Assembly (NCBI RefSeq): GCF_900094555.1
Contig: NZ_FMAC01000004.1
Location: 248,001 to 312,000, forward strand
Length of the DNA stretch: 64,000 nucleotides
Reading direction: 5' to 3'
Source: Martinezella hainanensis
Lineage (GTDB): Bacteria; Pseudomonadota; Alphaproteobacteria; Rhizobiales; Rhizobiaceae
Positions within the stretch are counted from its first letter, which is position 1, and every line of letters begins with the position of its first letter. Shown piece after piece: positions 36,452-46,072 of the stretch. The position numbers and the translations under genes are program-made. The notes under the pieces are model-generated. The model had not been told where the DNA came from, ran no database searches, and was given only the letters and a program-made list of their open reading frames with translations.

Positions 36452-37360
36452 ATGGATATGCAATCCTCGTTTCTCGACCGTCTTTTTGATTCCGGTTTGC
36501 TGATCGATACCGGCGTTGACGGTCTCTATGGCCGCAGCGGCCAGTTTGAAGACGTCATTGCCGCCTTCGAGCGTCTGATCGACACGTTCGGTGGCGCCGA
36601 TGGCGCCGAGGCCATCCGCTTTCCGCCCGGCATGAACCGCGCCTTCTTCGAGACGAGCGGCTACATGAAGAGCTTCCCGCAGCTCGCCGGCACGGTGCAC
36701 AGCTTCTGCGGCAACGAGCTCGACCATATGAGCCTGCTGAAGTGCATGGAAGTCGGCGACGACTGGACTAGGGATCAGCAGGCGACCGATATCGTGCTGA
36801 CGCCGGCAGCCTGCTATCCGCTCTATCCGACGGTTGCCAAGCGCGGCGCCATTCCTGAAAACGGTGCGCTCTACGACCTGCAGTCCTATTGCTTCCGCCA
36901 TGAGCCTTCCAAGGACCCGGCCCGCCAGCAGCTCTTCCGCATGCGCGAATATGTCTGCATGGGCAGCGAAAAGCATGTGACGGATTTCCGCCAGAGCTGG
37001 ATGGACCGCGGTGTCGAGATGATGAAGGCCGTCGGCCTCGACGTGACCATTGATGTCGCCAACGACCCGTTCTTCGGCCGCGCTGGCAAGATGCTTGCCA
37101 ACAACCAGCGCGACCAGAACCTGAAATTCGAGCTGCTGATCCCGATCACATCTGTTGCCAAGCCGACCGCCTGCATGAGCTTCAACTACCACCAGGATGC
37201 CTTCGGCGCGAAGTGGGGCCTGAACTTTGCCGATGGCAGCGTCGTGCACACGGCCTGCGTCGGTTTCGGCCTGGAGCGCATCGCGCTGGCGCTGTTCCAC
37301 ACCCACGGTCTCGACGTCAAGGAATGGCCCGAGAGCGTGCGCAAGGCGCTGTGGGGCTGA
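36452..37360 (+). CDS. Amino acid:[carrier protein] ligase (seryl-tRNA synthetase-like)
   Basis: A 302-residue class II synthetase catalytic core without a tRNA-binding arm. The zinc ligands of this family and of atypical archaeal SerRS are in place: C121 (PAACYPL), E166 (MREYVCMG) and C269 ([12 protein letters not shown]); motif 3 is [12 protein letters not shown]. Described homologues in Bradyrhizobium and Agrobacterium load glycine or alanine on the phosphopantetheine of an adjacent carrier protein and do not charge tRNA. Specificity here is unknown. It lies 6 bases after the dehydrogenase. Confidence 0.93.
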   Translation: MDMQSSFLDRLFDSGLLIDTGVDGLYGRSGQFEDVIAAFERLIDTFGGADGAEAIRFPPGMNRAFFETSGYMKSFPQLAGTVHSFCGNELDHMSLLKCMEVGDDWTRDQQATDIVLTPAACYPLYPTVAKRGAIPENGALYDLQSYCFRHEPSKDPARQQLFRMREYVCMGSEKHVTDFRQSWMDRGVEMMKAVGLDVTIDVANDPFFGRAGKMLANNQRDQNLKFELLIPITSVAKPTACMSFNYHQDAFGAKWGLNFADGSVVHTACVGFGLERIALALFHTHGLDVKEWPESVRKALWG

Positions 37361-37368
37361 TCGCTCCC

Positions 37369-38328
37369 ATGGCTTCCGTGTTTCAGGGACTGGATCCCGC
37401 CGCCTACAAGCCACATGCGCTGCACGACAGCGAGCGCATGTGGCCCGAGACGAATTGCTACATCGATCTCTGGATCGAGGTGCTTTCGACCTTGAAGCTG
37501 CCACCGGAAGCCATGCTCGGCTTCACGGTCACCCAGGATTTCGAAGGCGACCAGTTCACCTTCTTCAAGGCGCCGCTCGAGGATCTGGAAGCGCTCTACG
37601 GCGTGCGCTGCACCGAGCTTGCGATCTACGACAAGGTTCAGAACCATGTCGCCGAGCAGATCGGCCGCGGCCGACTTTGCCTGGTGGAGATGGATTCTTT
37701 CTTCATGCCGGATACGCAGGGGGTCGGCTATCGCCGCGAACACGGTAAGACGACGGTTGCGATCAACCGGCTCGACATGCAGGGCCGCGCGCTCGATTAC
37801 TTCCACAATGGCGGGTTCTTCCAGCTGTCCGGCGAGGATTTCGACGGGCTATTCCAGCTGCATCTGACGGATGAAGACCTGCCCTTCTTGCCCTACACGG
37901 AATTTGCGAAATTCCCGGAGAAGGCGCCGGCCGAGGCCGCGATCCGCGAGACCGCGCGACAGCTTCTCTCCTTCCATTTCCGTCGTCGCCCGCAGGCCAA
38001 TCCGATCCGTGCCTTCGCAAACGTCTTCCCCGCGCAGGTGGAGGCGATCGCCGAGCGGCCTTTCGGCTTCTTCCACAAATATGCCTTCAACACGCTGCGT
38101 CAGCTCGGCGCAAATTTCGAGCTCGCCGGCAGCCACTTCGACTGGCTTTCGACCGATCTGGCAGATGCGGCCGGAGAAGCACGGAAAATTTCCGAGACGG
38201 CGAAGTCGGTGCAGTTCCAGCTGGCCCGCGCCATCACGCGCAAGAAATTCGAGCCGCTGCGTACGGCCCTTGATCCCGCCGCAGATGCGTGGGATTCCAT
38301 GATAAGCGAGCTCGAACGGAAGCTTTGA
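37369..38328 (+). CDS. DUF1839 family protein
   Basis: A 319-residue soluble protein of the DUF1839 family, found with the carrier-protein ligase in related genomes. It starts MASVFQGLDP and contains an almost invariant-looking N-terminal part (ERMWPETNCYIDLWIEVL) and DSFFMPDTQGVGYRREHGKT. Its function is not known. From position, it could move the aminoacyl group from the carrier to an acceptor, an inference only. ATG 37369 follows the ligase stop by 8 bases; the longer frame from 37213 overlaps the ligase and is rejected. Confidence 0.85.
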   Translation: MASVFQGLDPAAYKPHALHDSERMWPETNCYIDLWIEVLSTLKLPPEAMLGFTVTQDFEGDQFTFFKAPLEDLEALYGVRCTELAIYDKVQNHVAEQIGRGRLCLVEMDSFFMPDTQGVGYRREHGKTTVAINRLDMQGRALDYFHNGGFFQLSGEDFDGLFQLHLTDEDLPFLPYTEFAKFPEKAPAEAAIRETARQLLSFHFRRRPQANPIRAFANVFPAQVEAIAERPFGFFHKYAFNTLRQLGANFELAGSHFDWLSTDLADAAGEARKISETAKSVQFQLARAITRKKFEPLRTALDPAADAWDSMISELERKL

Positions 38329-38350
38329 CGGGCTTCTGTTCGATCGCGAT

Positions 38351-40876
38351 ATGGCTGGGTTATTTCTGAACATATTGGGGCGAGGGAAATCCCTCGAAAA
38401 TGTCATGGGCGGGCGCTTGGCGGATCTCGGCGGTGGAATGCGGCTGAGCGAAGGATGGAATCTGGTGTTGACGGATGCAGGCACCTGCATCTTGCCGTCG
38501 GATGTGCCGCTGACCTCTGGCTTCATTCCAGCACCAGTGCCGGGCACGGTGGCGGAAGCTTTGGAAAAGGCTGGGCGTGTCGACCGGACGAAGCCGCAAC
38601 CGCTTCACGACCATGACGCCTGGTACATTTGCCGTTTGGTGGATGCGGAAGCGGGCGAGGCGGTTTTGCGGCTGGAGGGGCTGGCGACACTCTGCGAAGT
38701 TTTCCTCAACGGCCAGAAAATCCTCGTGTCCGAGAGCATGTTCGAGGCTCACGATGTCGACGTCACCTTGCTTGGTGGCGACGAGCTGGCGCTTTGCTTC
38801 CGCGCGCTGGAGCCGAAGCTTTCTGAGCCCGGTCCGCGCGCCCGCTGGCGGCCGCAGATGATTACGCCGCAGGGGCTGAGGACAGTGCGCACGACGCTGC
38901 TTGGCCATATGCCCGGCTGGTGCCCGGAGGTTCAGGCCGTCGGCCCTTGGCGCCCGATTTCGCTGCTGCGGCCGAAAGCGCCCGTCATTCGTGATCTCTC
39001 GCTTCGGCCGGATTTACTCGAGAATAGCGAGGGCCGGCTTTATGCCTCGCTTTCGATCGAAGGCGATATCAACGAGCTGCTTTTGCGATGCGGGGAGGCG
39101 GAACAGCCCTTCGAGAAGGACGGCGCCAACCGTTATACCGCAATCCTGAAGATTCCCGATGTGGCGCCCTGGTGGCCGCATACGCATGGCGTGCCGCAGC
39201 TCCATGATGTCACGCTCGTCGTCGATGGCACTGAACATTCGCTCGGCCAGACCGGTTTCCGGCGGCTGTCGGTGGATCGCGGTGCCGATGGGCAGGATTT
39301 CGCCCTGATGGTCAATGGCGAGCGGATCTTCTGCCGGGGTGCCGTGTGGACCACGGCGGATATCGTGCGCCTACCCGGTGGCCGCGATGATTACGAGCGC
39401 TGGCTGCGGCTGGCGGCCGAGGCCGGCATGAACATGATCCGCATCGGCGGCACCATGGCCTATGAGACGCCGGACTTCTTCCGTCTCTGCGACGAACTCG
39501 GCCTCATGGTCTGGCAGGACTTCATGTTCGCCAATTTCGACTATCCGAAGAATGACAAGGCGTTCAATACCCATGTTGAGGCCGAGGTTTCACAGCTTCT
39601 GAGCCACACACGTCTGTCGCCGTCATTGGCCGTTCTTTGCGGCGGCAGCGAGATCCATCAGCAGGCAGCGATGATGGGCCTGCCCGAGCAGTTCTGGAAA
39701 AGTCCTGTTGTCGAGGAGATCATCCCGCCGCTGGTGCAATCGCTGCGGCCGGATGTGCCCTATGTCGTCAATTCGCCATCGGGCGGGCCGATGCCGTTTT
39801 CGCCGAATGCCGGCGTCACGCATTATTACGGCGTCGGCGCCTATATGCGGCCGCTCGCCGATGCTCGCCGGGCCGATGTCCGCTTCGCCGCCGAGAGCCT
39901 GGCTTTCGCGCATGTGCCGCAAGCCCGGACGCTCGGCCAGCATTTGCCGGTCCCCGCAGTCCATAGCCCACTATGGAAAGAGCGCGTGCCGCGTGATCGC
40001 GGCGCGTCCTGGGATTTCGAGGATGTGCGCGATCATTATCTTCAGGAACTCTATGACTTCGAGCCCAACCGGCTGCGACGGGAGGATCCGGATCTCTATC
40101 TGAACCTCTCGCGCGCCGTGACCGGCGAAGTGGCCGAGGAGACCTATGACGAGTGGCGCTGCCATGGTTCCGGCTGCAATGGGGCGCTCGTCTGGACGCT
40201 ACAGGACCTGCTTCCCGGCGCCGGCTGGGGGGTGATCGATTCGACCGGGGAGCCGAAGCCGGTTTGGTATGGATTGCGCCGTGCCTTCCGGCCCGTGCAG
40301 GTACTGCTGATGGATGAGGGCACCAACGGTCTCGACGTGCATGTCATCAACGAGAGCGATGCGGCGCTGGAGCTGACCGTCCAGGTTTCCTGCCTGCGCG
40401 ACGGTCGCCAGATCGTCGTCGGCGGTGGCCGCGATCTGGTGCTCGAAGCCCGCGGCAAGCAGAAGATAGCCTGCACTGAACTTTTCGGCGCCTTCTTCGA
40501 CACGACCTATGCCTTCCGTTTCGGCCCGCCATCGCATGATGTCACGGTGGCGCGGCTGACGGCGCCGGCAAGCGGCGTTGTCATCGCTGAGGCCTTCTAT
40601 TTTCCGCTTGGGCGCACCAAGGCGTTCCATGATGCCGAGATCACGGCGTCGGCAGTGCTGGAGGGCGAGGACTGGTTCCTCGATTTGAGCAGCGATCGGC
40701 TGGCGCAATCGGTGCAGATCGATCTGGAAGCCTATCGGGCGGAGGATGACTGGTTCCATCTTGCACCGGGCAGCAGCCGGCGTGTTCGGCTGCATCGGCG
40801 CGATGGCGTTCCGGCCGATGTCATTCCATCCGGCCAGATCCGTTCCATCGGCAGCCGGCGGATCGTCGAGGTTTGA
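38351..40876 (+). CDS. GH2 family glycosidase (beta-mannosidase-like)
   Basis: An 841-residue GH2-type protein with sandwich domains, a TIM barrel (about 320-580) and C-terminal beta domains. The acid/base glutamate is E434 in CGGSE, where the usual preceding Asn is Ser; the nucleophile is E515 in RFAAESLAF. The later WTLQDLLPGAGW stretch has QD where beta-mannosidases normally have ND. No signal peptide, so it acts in the cytoplasm. It is 22 bases after DUF1839, the last gene of the cluster. Starts at 38405 or 38438 are also possible. Confidence 0.85.
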   Translation: MAGLFLNILGRGKSLENVMGGRLADLGGGMRLSEGWNLVLTDAGTCILPSDVPLTSGFIPAPVPGTVAEALEKAGRVDRTKPQPLHDHDAWYICRLVDAEAGEAVLRLEGLATLCEVFLNGQKILVSESMFEAHDVDVTLLGGDELALCFRALEPKLSEPGPRARWRPQMITPQGLRTVRTTLLGHMPGWCPEVQAVGPWRPISLLRPKAPVIRDLSLRPDLLENSEGRLYASLSIEGDINELLLRCGEAEQPFEKDGANRYTAILKIPDVAPWWPHTHGVPQLHDVTLVVDGTEHSLGQTGFRRLSVDRGADGQDFALMVNGERIFCRGAVWTTADIVRLPGGRDDYERWLRLAAEAGMNMIRIGGTMAYETPDFFRLCDELGLMVWQDFMFANFDYPKNDKAFNTHVEAEVSQLLSHTRLSPSLAVLCGGSEIHQQAAMMGLPEQFWKSPVVEEIIPPLVQSLRPDVPYVVNSPSGGPMPFSPNAGVTHYYGVGAYMRPLADARRADVRFAAESLAFAHVPQARTLGQHLPVPAVHSPLWKERVPRDRGASWDFEDVRDHYLQELYDFEPNRLRREDPDLYLNLSRAVTGEVAEETYDEWRCHGSGCNGALVWTLQDLLPGAGWGVIDSTGEPKPVWYGLRRAFRPVQVLLMDEGTNGLDVHVINESDAALELTVQVSCLRDGRQIVVGGGRDLVLEARGKQKIACTELFGAFFDTTYAFRFGPPSHDVTVARLTAPASGVVIAEAFYFPLGRTKAFHDAEITASAVLEGEDWFLDLSSDRLAQSVQIDLEAYRAEDDWFHLAPGSSRRVRLHRRDGVPADVIPSGQIRSIGSRRIVEV

Positions 40877-40884
40877 AGGAATAT

Positions 40885-40903
40885 CTCGCCCCTGGCGGGC
40901 GAG
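40885..40903. terminator. Hairpin between convergent GH2 and ABC ATPase genes
   Basis: CTCGCCC and GGGCGAG form a 7-bp stem with a 5-base loop, 8 bases after the GH2 stop. There is no T-run, so it is a weak terminator candidate. Confidence 0.45.
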
Positions 40904-40925
40904 AGAGATCCTGCGCTAGCCCCAA

Positions 40926-42005
<1,080 letters not shown>

Positions 42006-42046
42006 GGGCGCCTCCTCCTTGTTTCTGATGGCTCGCGGGGCAATGT

Positions 42047-43117
42047 TCATGCCGGCCTCCAGCTCTTGTATTTCTTGGCTTCCGGCCCGACGGGGAAGCG
42101 GACTTCCGTGTGGGTTTCCGACGATTCATAGAAGGCTGTGACCAGCTCCAGCGCCTGGCGGGCATCGGCCGTGGTCACCGGCAGCGGTCCGCCCGACACC
42201 AGCGCTTCATGGAACAGCCTCATCTGCGTGTTGAAACGGTTCGGGATCGGCGACCAATTGGCAAGCAACGCGTCGATCTTTGCGCCGATCTCGTCATTGG
42301 CGGGAACGATCTTCCAGGGGTCCTGGCCAGGGCTGTATGGCTCGTGGTTGCTTTCGATCAGGACGTTTTCGAAGGCGAGGCGCAGGCGGCTGATCTGCTC
42401 CTGCGAGCCGAGCGTGGCGCTGATGGTGGCGAGCGCGCCGTTTTCCATCAGCAGGCTGGCGCTGGCGCAATCCTCCACTTCGATGTCGTTGACGCGGGTT
42501 GCGACGCGGCCGAAGAGGCCTGCGATCGGCCCCATCAGATAGGTGAGCATGTCGTGCAGATGGATGGAGTGGGTCATCAGCACGCCGCCGAGTTCGGTCT
42601 CCCACTTGCCGCGCCAGGGAACCGCATAATAATCGGCGCCGCGCACCCAATGCGTCTCCGATGTGGCGACATAGGGCTTGCCGGCAATGCCTGAAGCGAT
42701 GATGCGCTTGGCCTTCTGGATGCCGTCGCCATAGCGATACTGGAAGATCGGCATCAGTCGGCCCTTGGCTGTCTTTTCGGCCGCGATGACGGCATCGACA
42801 TCGGCGAGCGAGCCGACGAGCGGCTTTTCGCAGACCACATGCTTGCCGGCTGATAGTGCCTGCATGATGAGCTGGAAATGCGAGCCGGGCGGGGTGCAGA
42901 TGTCGATAATGTCGATATCGGGCATGGCGAGGACTTCGGAGAAATCCTTGACGCGCTTTTCGATGCCGAATTCGTCGCCGACCGCGTTCAGGCGTTCCTC
43001 GTTAAGATCGCAGAGAACGGTAACTTCGTAGCGATCGGCATGCGGCAGATAACCTTCGGTGATGTGGGAGCGGCCGATACCTAGGCCGATGATCGCGACT
43101 TTCTTGATGTCGGACAT
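42047..43117 (-). CDS. Gfo/Idh/MocA family oxidoreductase
   Basis: A 356-residue NAD(P)-dependent dehydrogenase. The Rossmann motif is IIGLGIGRSH, the catalytic EKP is in VVCEKPLVG, and the C-terminal substrate domain carries GGVLMTHSIHLHD. The family oxidises or epimerises sugars, inositols and sugar acids. It sits in the importer operon with a second family member and probably processes the imported compound. Substrate not predictable. Confidence 0.9.
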   Translation of the reverse strand: MSDIKKVAIIGLGIGRSHITEGYLPHADRYEVTVLCDLNEERLNAVGDEFGIEKRVKDFSEVLAMPDIDIIDICTPPGSHFQLIMQALSAGKHVVCEKPLVGSLADVDAVIAAEKTAKGRLMPIFQYRYGDGIQKAKRIIASGIAGKPYVATSETHWVRGADYYAVPWRGKWETELGGVLMTHSIHLHDMLTYLMGPIAGLFGRVATRVNDIEVEDCASASLLMENGALATISATLGSQEQISRLRLAFENVLIESNHEPYSPGQDPWKIVPANDEIGAKIDALLANWSPIPNRFNTQMRLFHEALVSGGPLPVTTADARQALELVTAFYESSETHTEVRFPVGPEAKKYKSWRPA

Positions 43118-43124
43118 ATCGAGA

Positions 43125-44150
43125 TTACCTCTGAATGCTGTTGAGCGATGTTGCCTCGGCGAGCGCCTGCGCCTTCAGCGCCAGCTCCATGGCCTTGAAG
43201 CAATGTTCCTGACCCATCGCCGTTTCGGTGCGGTCCCTTATGTCGGCGGCAAGCTGGCGGCCGTAAGGCAGCTCCACTCCGCTGCAATCGATATGCTGCA
43301 TGCCCTTGCGGTCGGTGAGGAAGAGATGATCGGTGCCGGGTCTGCCGGCAACGTCGATATATTTGCGCAGCTCGATCGTGCCCTCAGTGCCGACGATGAA
43401 GAGGCGGCCGTCGCCCCAGGTGGAAAGCCCATCCGGCGTGAACCAGTCGACGCGGACATAGCCTGTCACGTCGGGCGTCCTCACATGGAAATCGCCATAG
43501 TCCTGCAAGCCGGGCGTTTCCGGATTGGCGCGATTGGACACCGTTGCCGACAGCACTTCGGCTTCGAGGGAATCTGCGAAGAACAGGAACTGCTCGCATT
43601 GATGCGAGGCGATATCGGCGATGATGCCGCCATAGCGCTTGCGGTCGAAGAACCATTCCGGCCGGGTCGGCTTGCGCAGCCGGTGCGGACCGAGGCCTGT
43701 CGTGTGGATGACCTTGCCGATGGCGCCGGCCTTGACCAGCTCGCCGGCCTTGACGGTCGATGCCGTCTCGAAATGCTCGGAATAGAGGATGGAGACGATG
43801 CGCCTGGTTTCGGCCTGCACCTTCTTGACGTCTGCGAGCTGATCGAGCGTCACCATGCCGGGTTTGTCGAGCATCACGTCCTTGCCGTGGCGCATGGCCT
43901 CGATGGCAAGTCCGGCGCGTTCGCTTGAGATCGCCGCGCTGACGATGAGCGCGATGGAGCTGTCTTCCAGGATTTCTCGTTTGTCGGCAACGCGTTTCGC
44001 CTGCGGAAAGCGCTCGGCGAAGATTTTGGCGAGATCGTCTTCCACGGCATGGAAAGCGACCAGCTCCGCGCCGGCGCGCAGCATGACGTTGACCTGGCCG
44101 TAGATATGATCGTGATTGAGGCCGATGGCGGCAAAGCGCAGCGCGCTCAT
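43125..44150 (-). CDS. Gfo/Idh/MocA family oxidoreductase
   Basis: A 341-residue paralogue. The N-terminus is FAAIGLNHDHIYGQV, so the glycine-rich loop is less canonical, and the catalytic lysine region is VMLDKPGMV, where DKP replaces the usual EKP. The C-terminal domain has GGIIADIASHQCEQF. It is 7 bases before the next oxidoreductase on the operon. It may catalyse a second step of the same pathway. Confidence 0.88.
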   Translation of the reverse strand: MSALRFAAIGLNHDHIYGQVNVMLRAGAELVAFHAVEDDLAKIFAERFPQAKRVADKREILEDSSIALIVSAAISSERAGLAIEAMRHGKDVMLDKPGMVTLDQLADVKKVQAETRRIVSILYSEHFETASTVKAGELVKAGAIGKVIHTTGLGPHRLRKPTRPEWFFDRKRYGGIIADIASHQCEQFLFFADSLEAEVLSATVSNRANPETPGLQDYGDFHVRTPDVTGYVRVDWFTPDGLSTWGDGRLFIVGTEGTIELRKYIDVAGRPGTDHLFLTDRKGMQHIDCSGVELPYGRQLAADIRDRTETAMGQEHCFKAMELALKAQALAEATSLNSIQR

Positions 44151-44222
44151 GCGACATTCCTTTCAATGGTTTCTTTGTTTACGGTCCCGAACCTTGGGTA
44201 TTCGGAACCGCGGGGTTCATAA

Positions 44223-45107
44223 TCAGCGTTTCAGGCCGGCGGTCGCGATGCCGTCGATCAGCAGCCTCTGGAAGAAGAGGAAGATCAGGAAGACCGGGAT
44301 CAGCGACAGGCTCGACATGGCGAACAGGCTGCTCCAGTCGGAACTTCCGGTGGAGTCCACGAAGGAACGCAGGCCGAGCTGCACCGTGTAGGTGTTGATG
44401 TCCGAGAGGTAGATCAGCGGCCCGAAGAAATCGTCCCAGGTCCAGATAAAGGAGAAGATGGCGGCCGTCGCCAGAACGGGCAACGACAGCGGCAGCATGA
44501 TGCGCCAGTAGATGCGCCATGGGCTGCAGCCGTCCATCATCGCGGCCTCGTCCAGCTCGCGCGGAATGCCGCGGAAGAACTGCACCATCAGGAAGATGAA
44601 GAAGGCGTCGACCGCGAGGAATTTCGGCACGACGAGCGGCAGCATCGTCTTCACCCAGCCGAGCTTCAGGAAGAGGATATATTGCGGGATCAGCGTGACG
44701 TGATAGGGCAGCATCAGCGTGCCGAGCATCAGCGCGAACCAGAAATTCTTGCCCCAGAAGTTCAGCCTTGCGAAGGCGTAAGCCGCCAGCGAGCAGGAGA
44801 TGACGTTGCCGATGACCGAGAGCACGGCGATGACGGCCGAATTCCAGACGAACGTACCGAAGGTGACCTGGCCGCCGAACCAGCCGCGGGCATAGGAACT
44901 GAAATCGAAGTGCGACGGGATCAGCGATGCCGTGCCGAAGATCTCGTTCTGGTCCTTGATTGAGCCGGAGAGCATCCACAGCAGCGGATAGAGCATCACG
45001 ATCGACGCGGCGATCAAGGCGATGTGGATGAGGGCGGAGAGGAACCACGGGCGCTCGCGCGGTGGCTTCATGTCCTCGGCAAAATGGGTGAGCTTCGCGT
45101 CAGTCAT
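44223..45107 (-). CDS. Sugar ABC transporter permease (MalG/UgpE type)
   Basis: A 294-residue permease with six hydrophobic helices and the EAA loop ELDEAAMMDGCSPWRIYWRI. CUT1 carbohydrate importers use such a pair of permeases. ATG 45107 overlaps the stop of the previous permease by 8 bases; the longer frame to 45293 is a shadow of that gene. Confidence 0.92.
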   Translation of the reverse strand: MTDAKLTHFAEDMKPPRERPWFLSALIHIALIAASIVMLYPLLWMLSGSIKDQNEIFGTASLIPSHFDFSSYARGWFGGQVTFGTFVWNSAVIAVLSVIGNVISCSLAAYAFARLNFWGKNFWFALMLGTLMLPYHVTLIPQYILFLKLGWVKTMLPLVVPKFLAVDAFFIFLMVQFFRGIPRELDEAAMMDGCSPWRIYWRIMLPLSLPVLATAAIFSFIWTWDDFFGPLIYLSDINTYTVQLGLRSFVDSTGSSDWSSLFAMSSLSLIPVFLIFLFFQRLLIDGIATAGLKR

Positions 45108-46068
45108 CGTAGTGGACCCAATAACGAGCGGAGAGGAAGGAGAAGGCGGTGAAGATGGCGATGATAACAACCAGAACCCAGGCCAGCGCTGAGGCGTAGC
45201 CCATGCGGAAATAGCCGAAGGCTTCCTGATAGAGGTAGAGCGTGTAGAACAGCGTCGAATCGATCGGGCCGCCGGTGCCGGAGGAAATGACATAGGCCGG
45301 CGTGAAGGCCTTGAAGGCGTCGATCGTCTGGACCACGGCGTTGAAGAAAATGACAGGCGTCAAGAGCGGCAGGGTGATCTTGAAGAAGATACGCGTCTTG
45401 GAAGCACCGTCGAGGCTGGCCGCTTCGTAGAGATCGGTGGGGATCTGGCGCAGGCCGGCAAGGAAGATGATCATCGGCGAGCCGAACTGCCAGATGGCGA
45501 GGATCACGAGCGTGTAGAGCGAATAGTCCGGATTGGAGATCCAGCTCGGCCCGTTGATGCCGAAGGCATACCAGAGCAGGGTGTTGACGATGCCGTCAGC
45601 ATCGAAGATCTGCCGCCACAGCACCGCGATCGCGACGCTGGAGCCGAGTAGCGACGGCAGGTAGAAGATGGCGCGATAGACCGGCAGGCCCTTGATGCCG
45701 CGGTTCAGCAGCAGCGCCACCAGCAGCGCGAAGGCGAGCTTCAGCGGCACGGAACAGACGACATAGAACAACGTCACCTTCATCGACGAGAGAAACTTGT
45801 CATCCGCCGTCGCGATCCGCACGTAATTTTCGATGCCGACGAGGTTCGGCGACTGGAGCAGATTGTAGTCGGTGAAGGAGAGATAGAGCGAGGCGATCGC
45901 CGGCCCGAGGGTCAAACCGAAAAAGCCGATGAACCACGGCAGAAGGAAGAGATAGCCGGGTGCGTTGCGCGCGAAAGCGCTCGGCGCCTTATAGGTGGTT
46001 TCCACGCGCAACGGCGCGGGCGCGCCGACGACCAAGTCGCCGGCAACGCTCTTGCTGTTTGTACCCAC
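45100..46068 (-). CDS. Sugar ABC transporter permease (MalF/UgpA type)
   Basis: A 322-residue permease with six hydrophobic helices after a ~35-residue cytoplasmic lead, and the EAA loop DLYEAASLDGASKTRIFFKI. It forms the channel with the MalG-type partner overlapping its 3' end. It starts 4 bases after the binding-protein gene. Confidence 0.92.
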   Translation of the reverse strand: MGTNSKSVAGDLVVGAPAPLRVETTYKAPSAFARNAPGYLFLLPWFIGFFGLTLGPAIASLYLSFTDYNLLQSPNLVGIENYVRIATADDKFLSSMKVTLFYVVCSVPLKLAFALLVALLLNRGIKGLPVYRAIFYLPSLLGSSVAIAVLWRQIFDADGIVNTLLWYAFGINGPSWISNPDYSLYTLVILAIWQFGSPMIIFLAGLRQIPTDLYEAASLDGASKTRIFFKITLPLLTPVIFFNAVVQTIDAFKAFTPAYVISSGTGGPIDSTLFYTLYLYQEAFGYFRMGYASALAWVLVVIIAIFTAFSFLSARYWVHYDD

Positions 46069-46072
46069 GGTA

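Noticed and set aside
36452..37360. Seryl-tRNA synthetase
   Set aside because: Only the catalytic core is present without the tRNA-binding arm, and a carrier protein gene is adjacent, matching the carrier-protein ligase family.
35270..37504. 744-residue frame opposite the carrier-protein cluster
   Set aside because: Antisense shadow of the dehydrogenase and ligase genes; no domains and no ribosome site.
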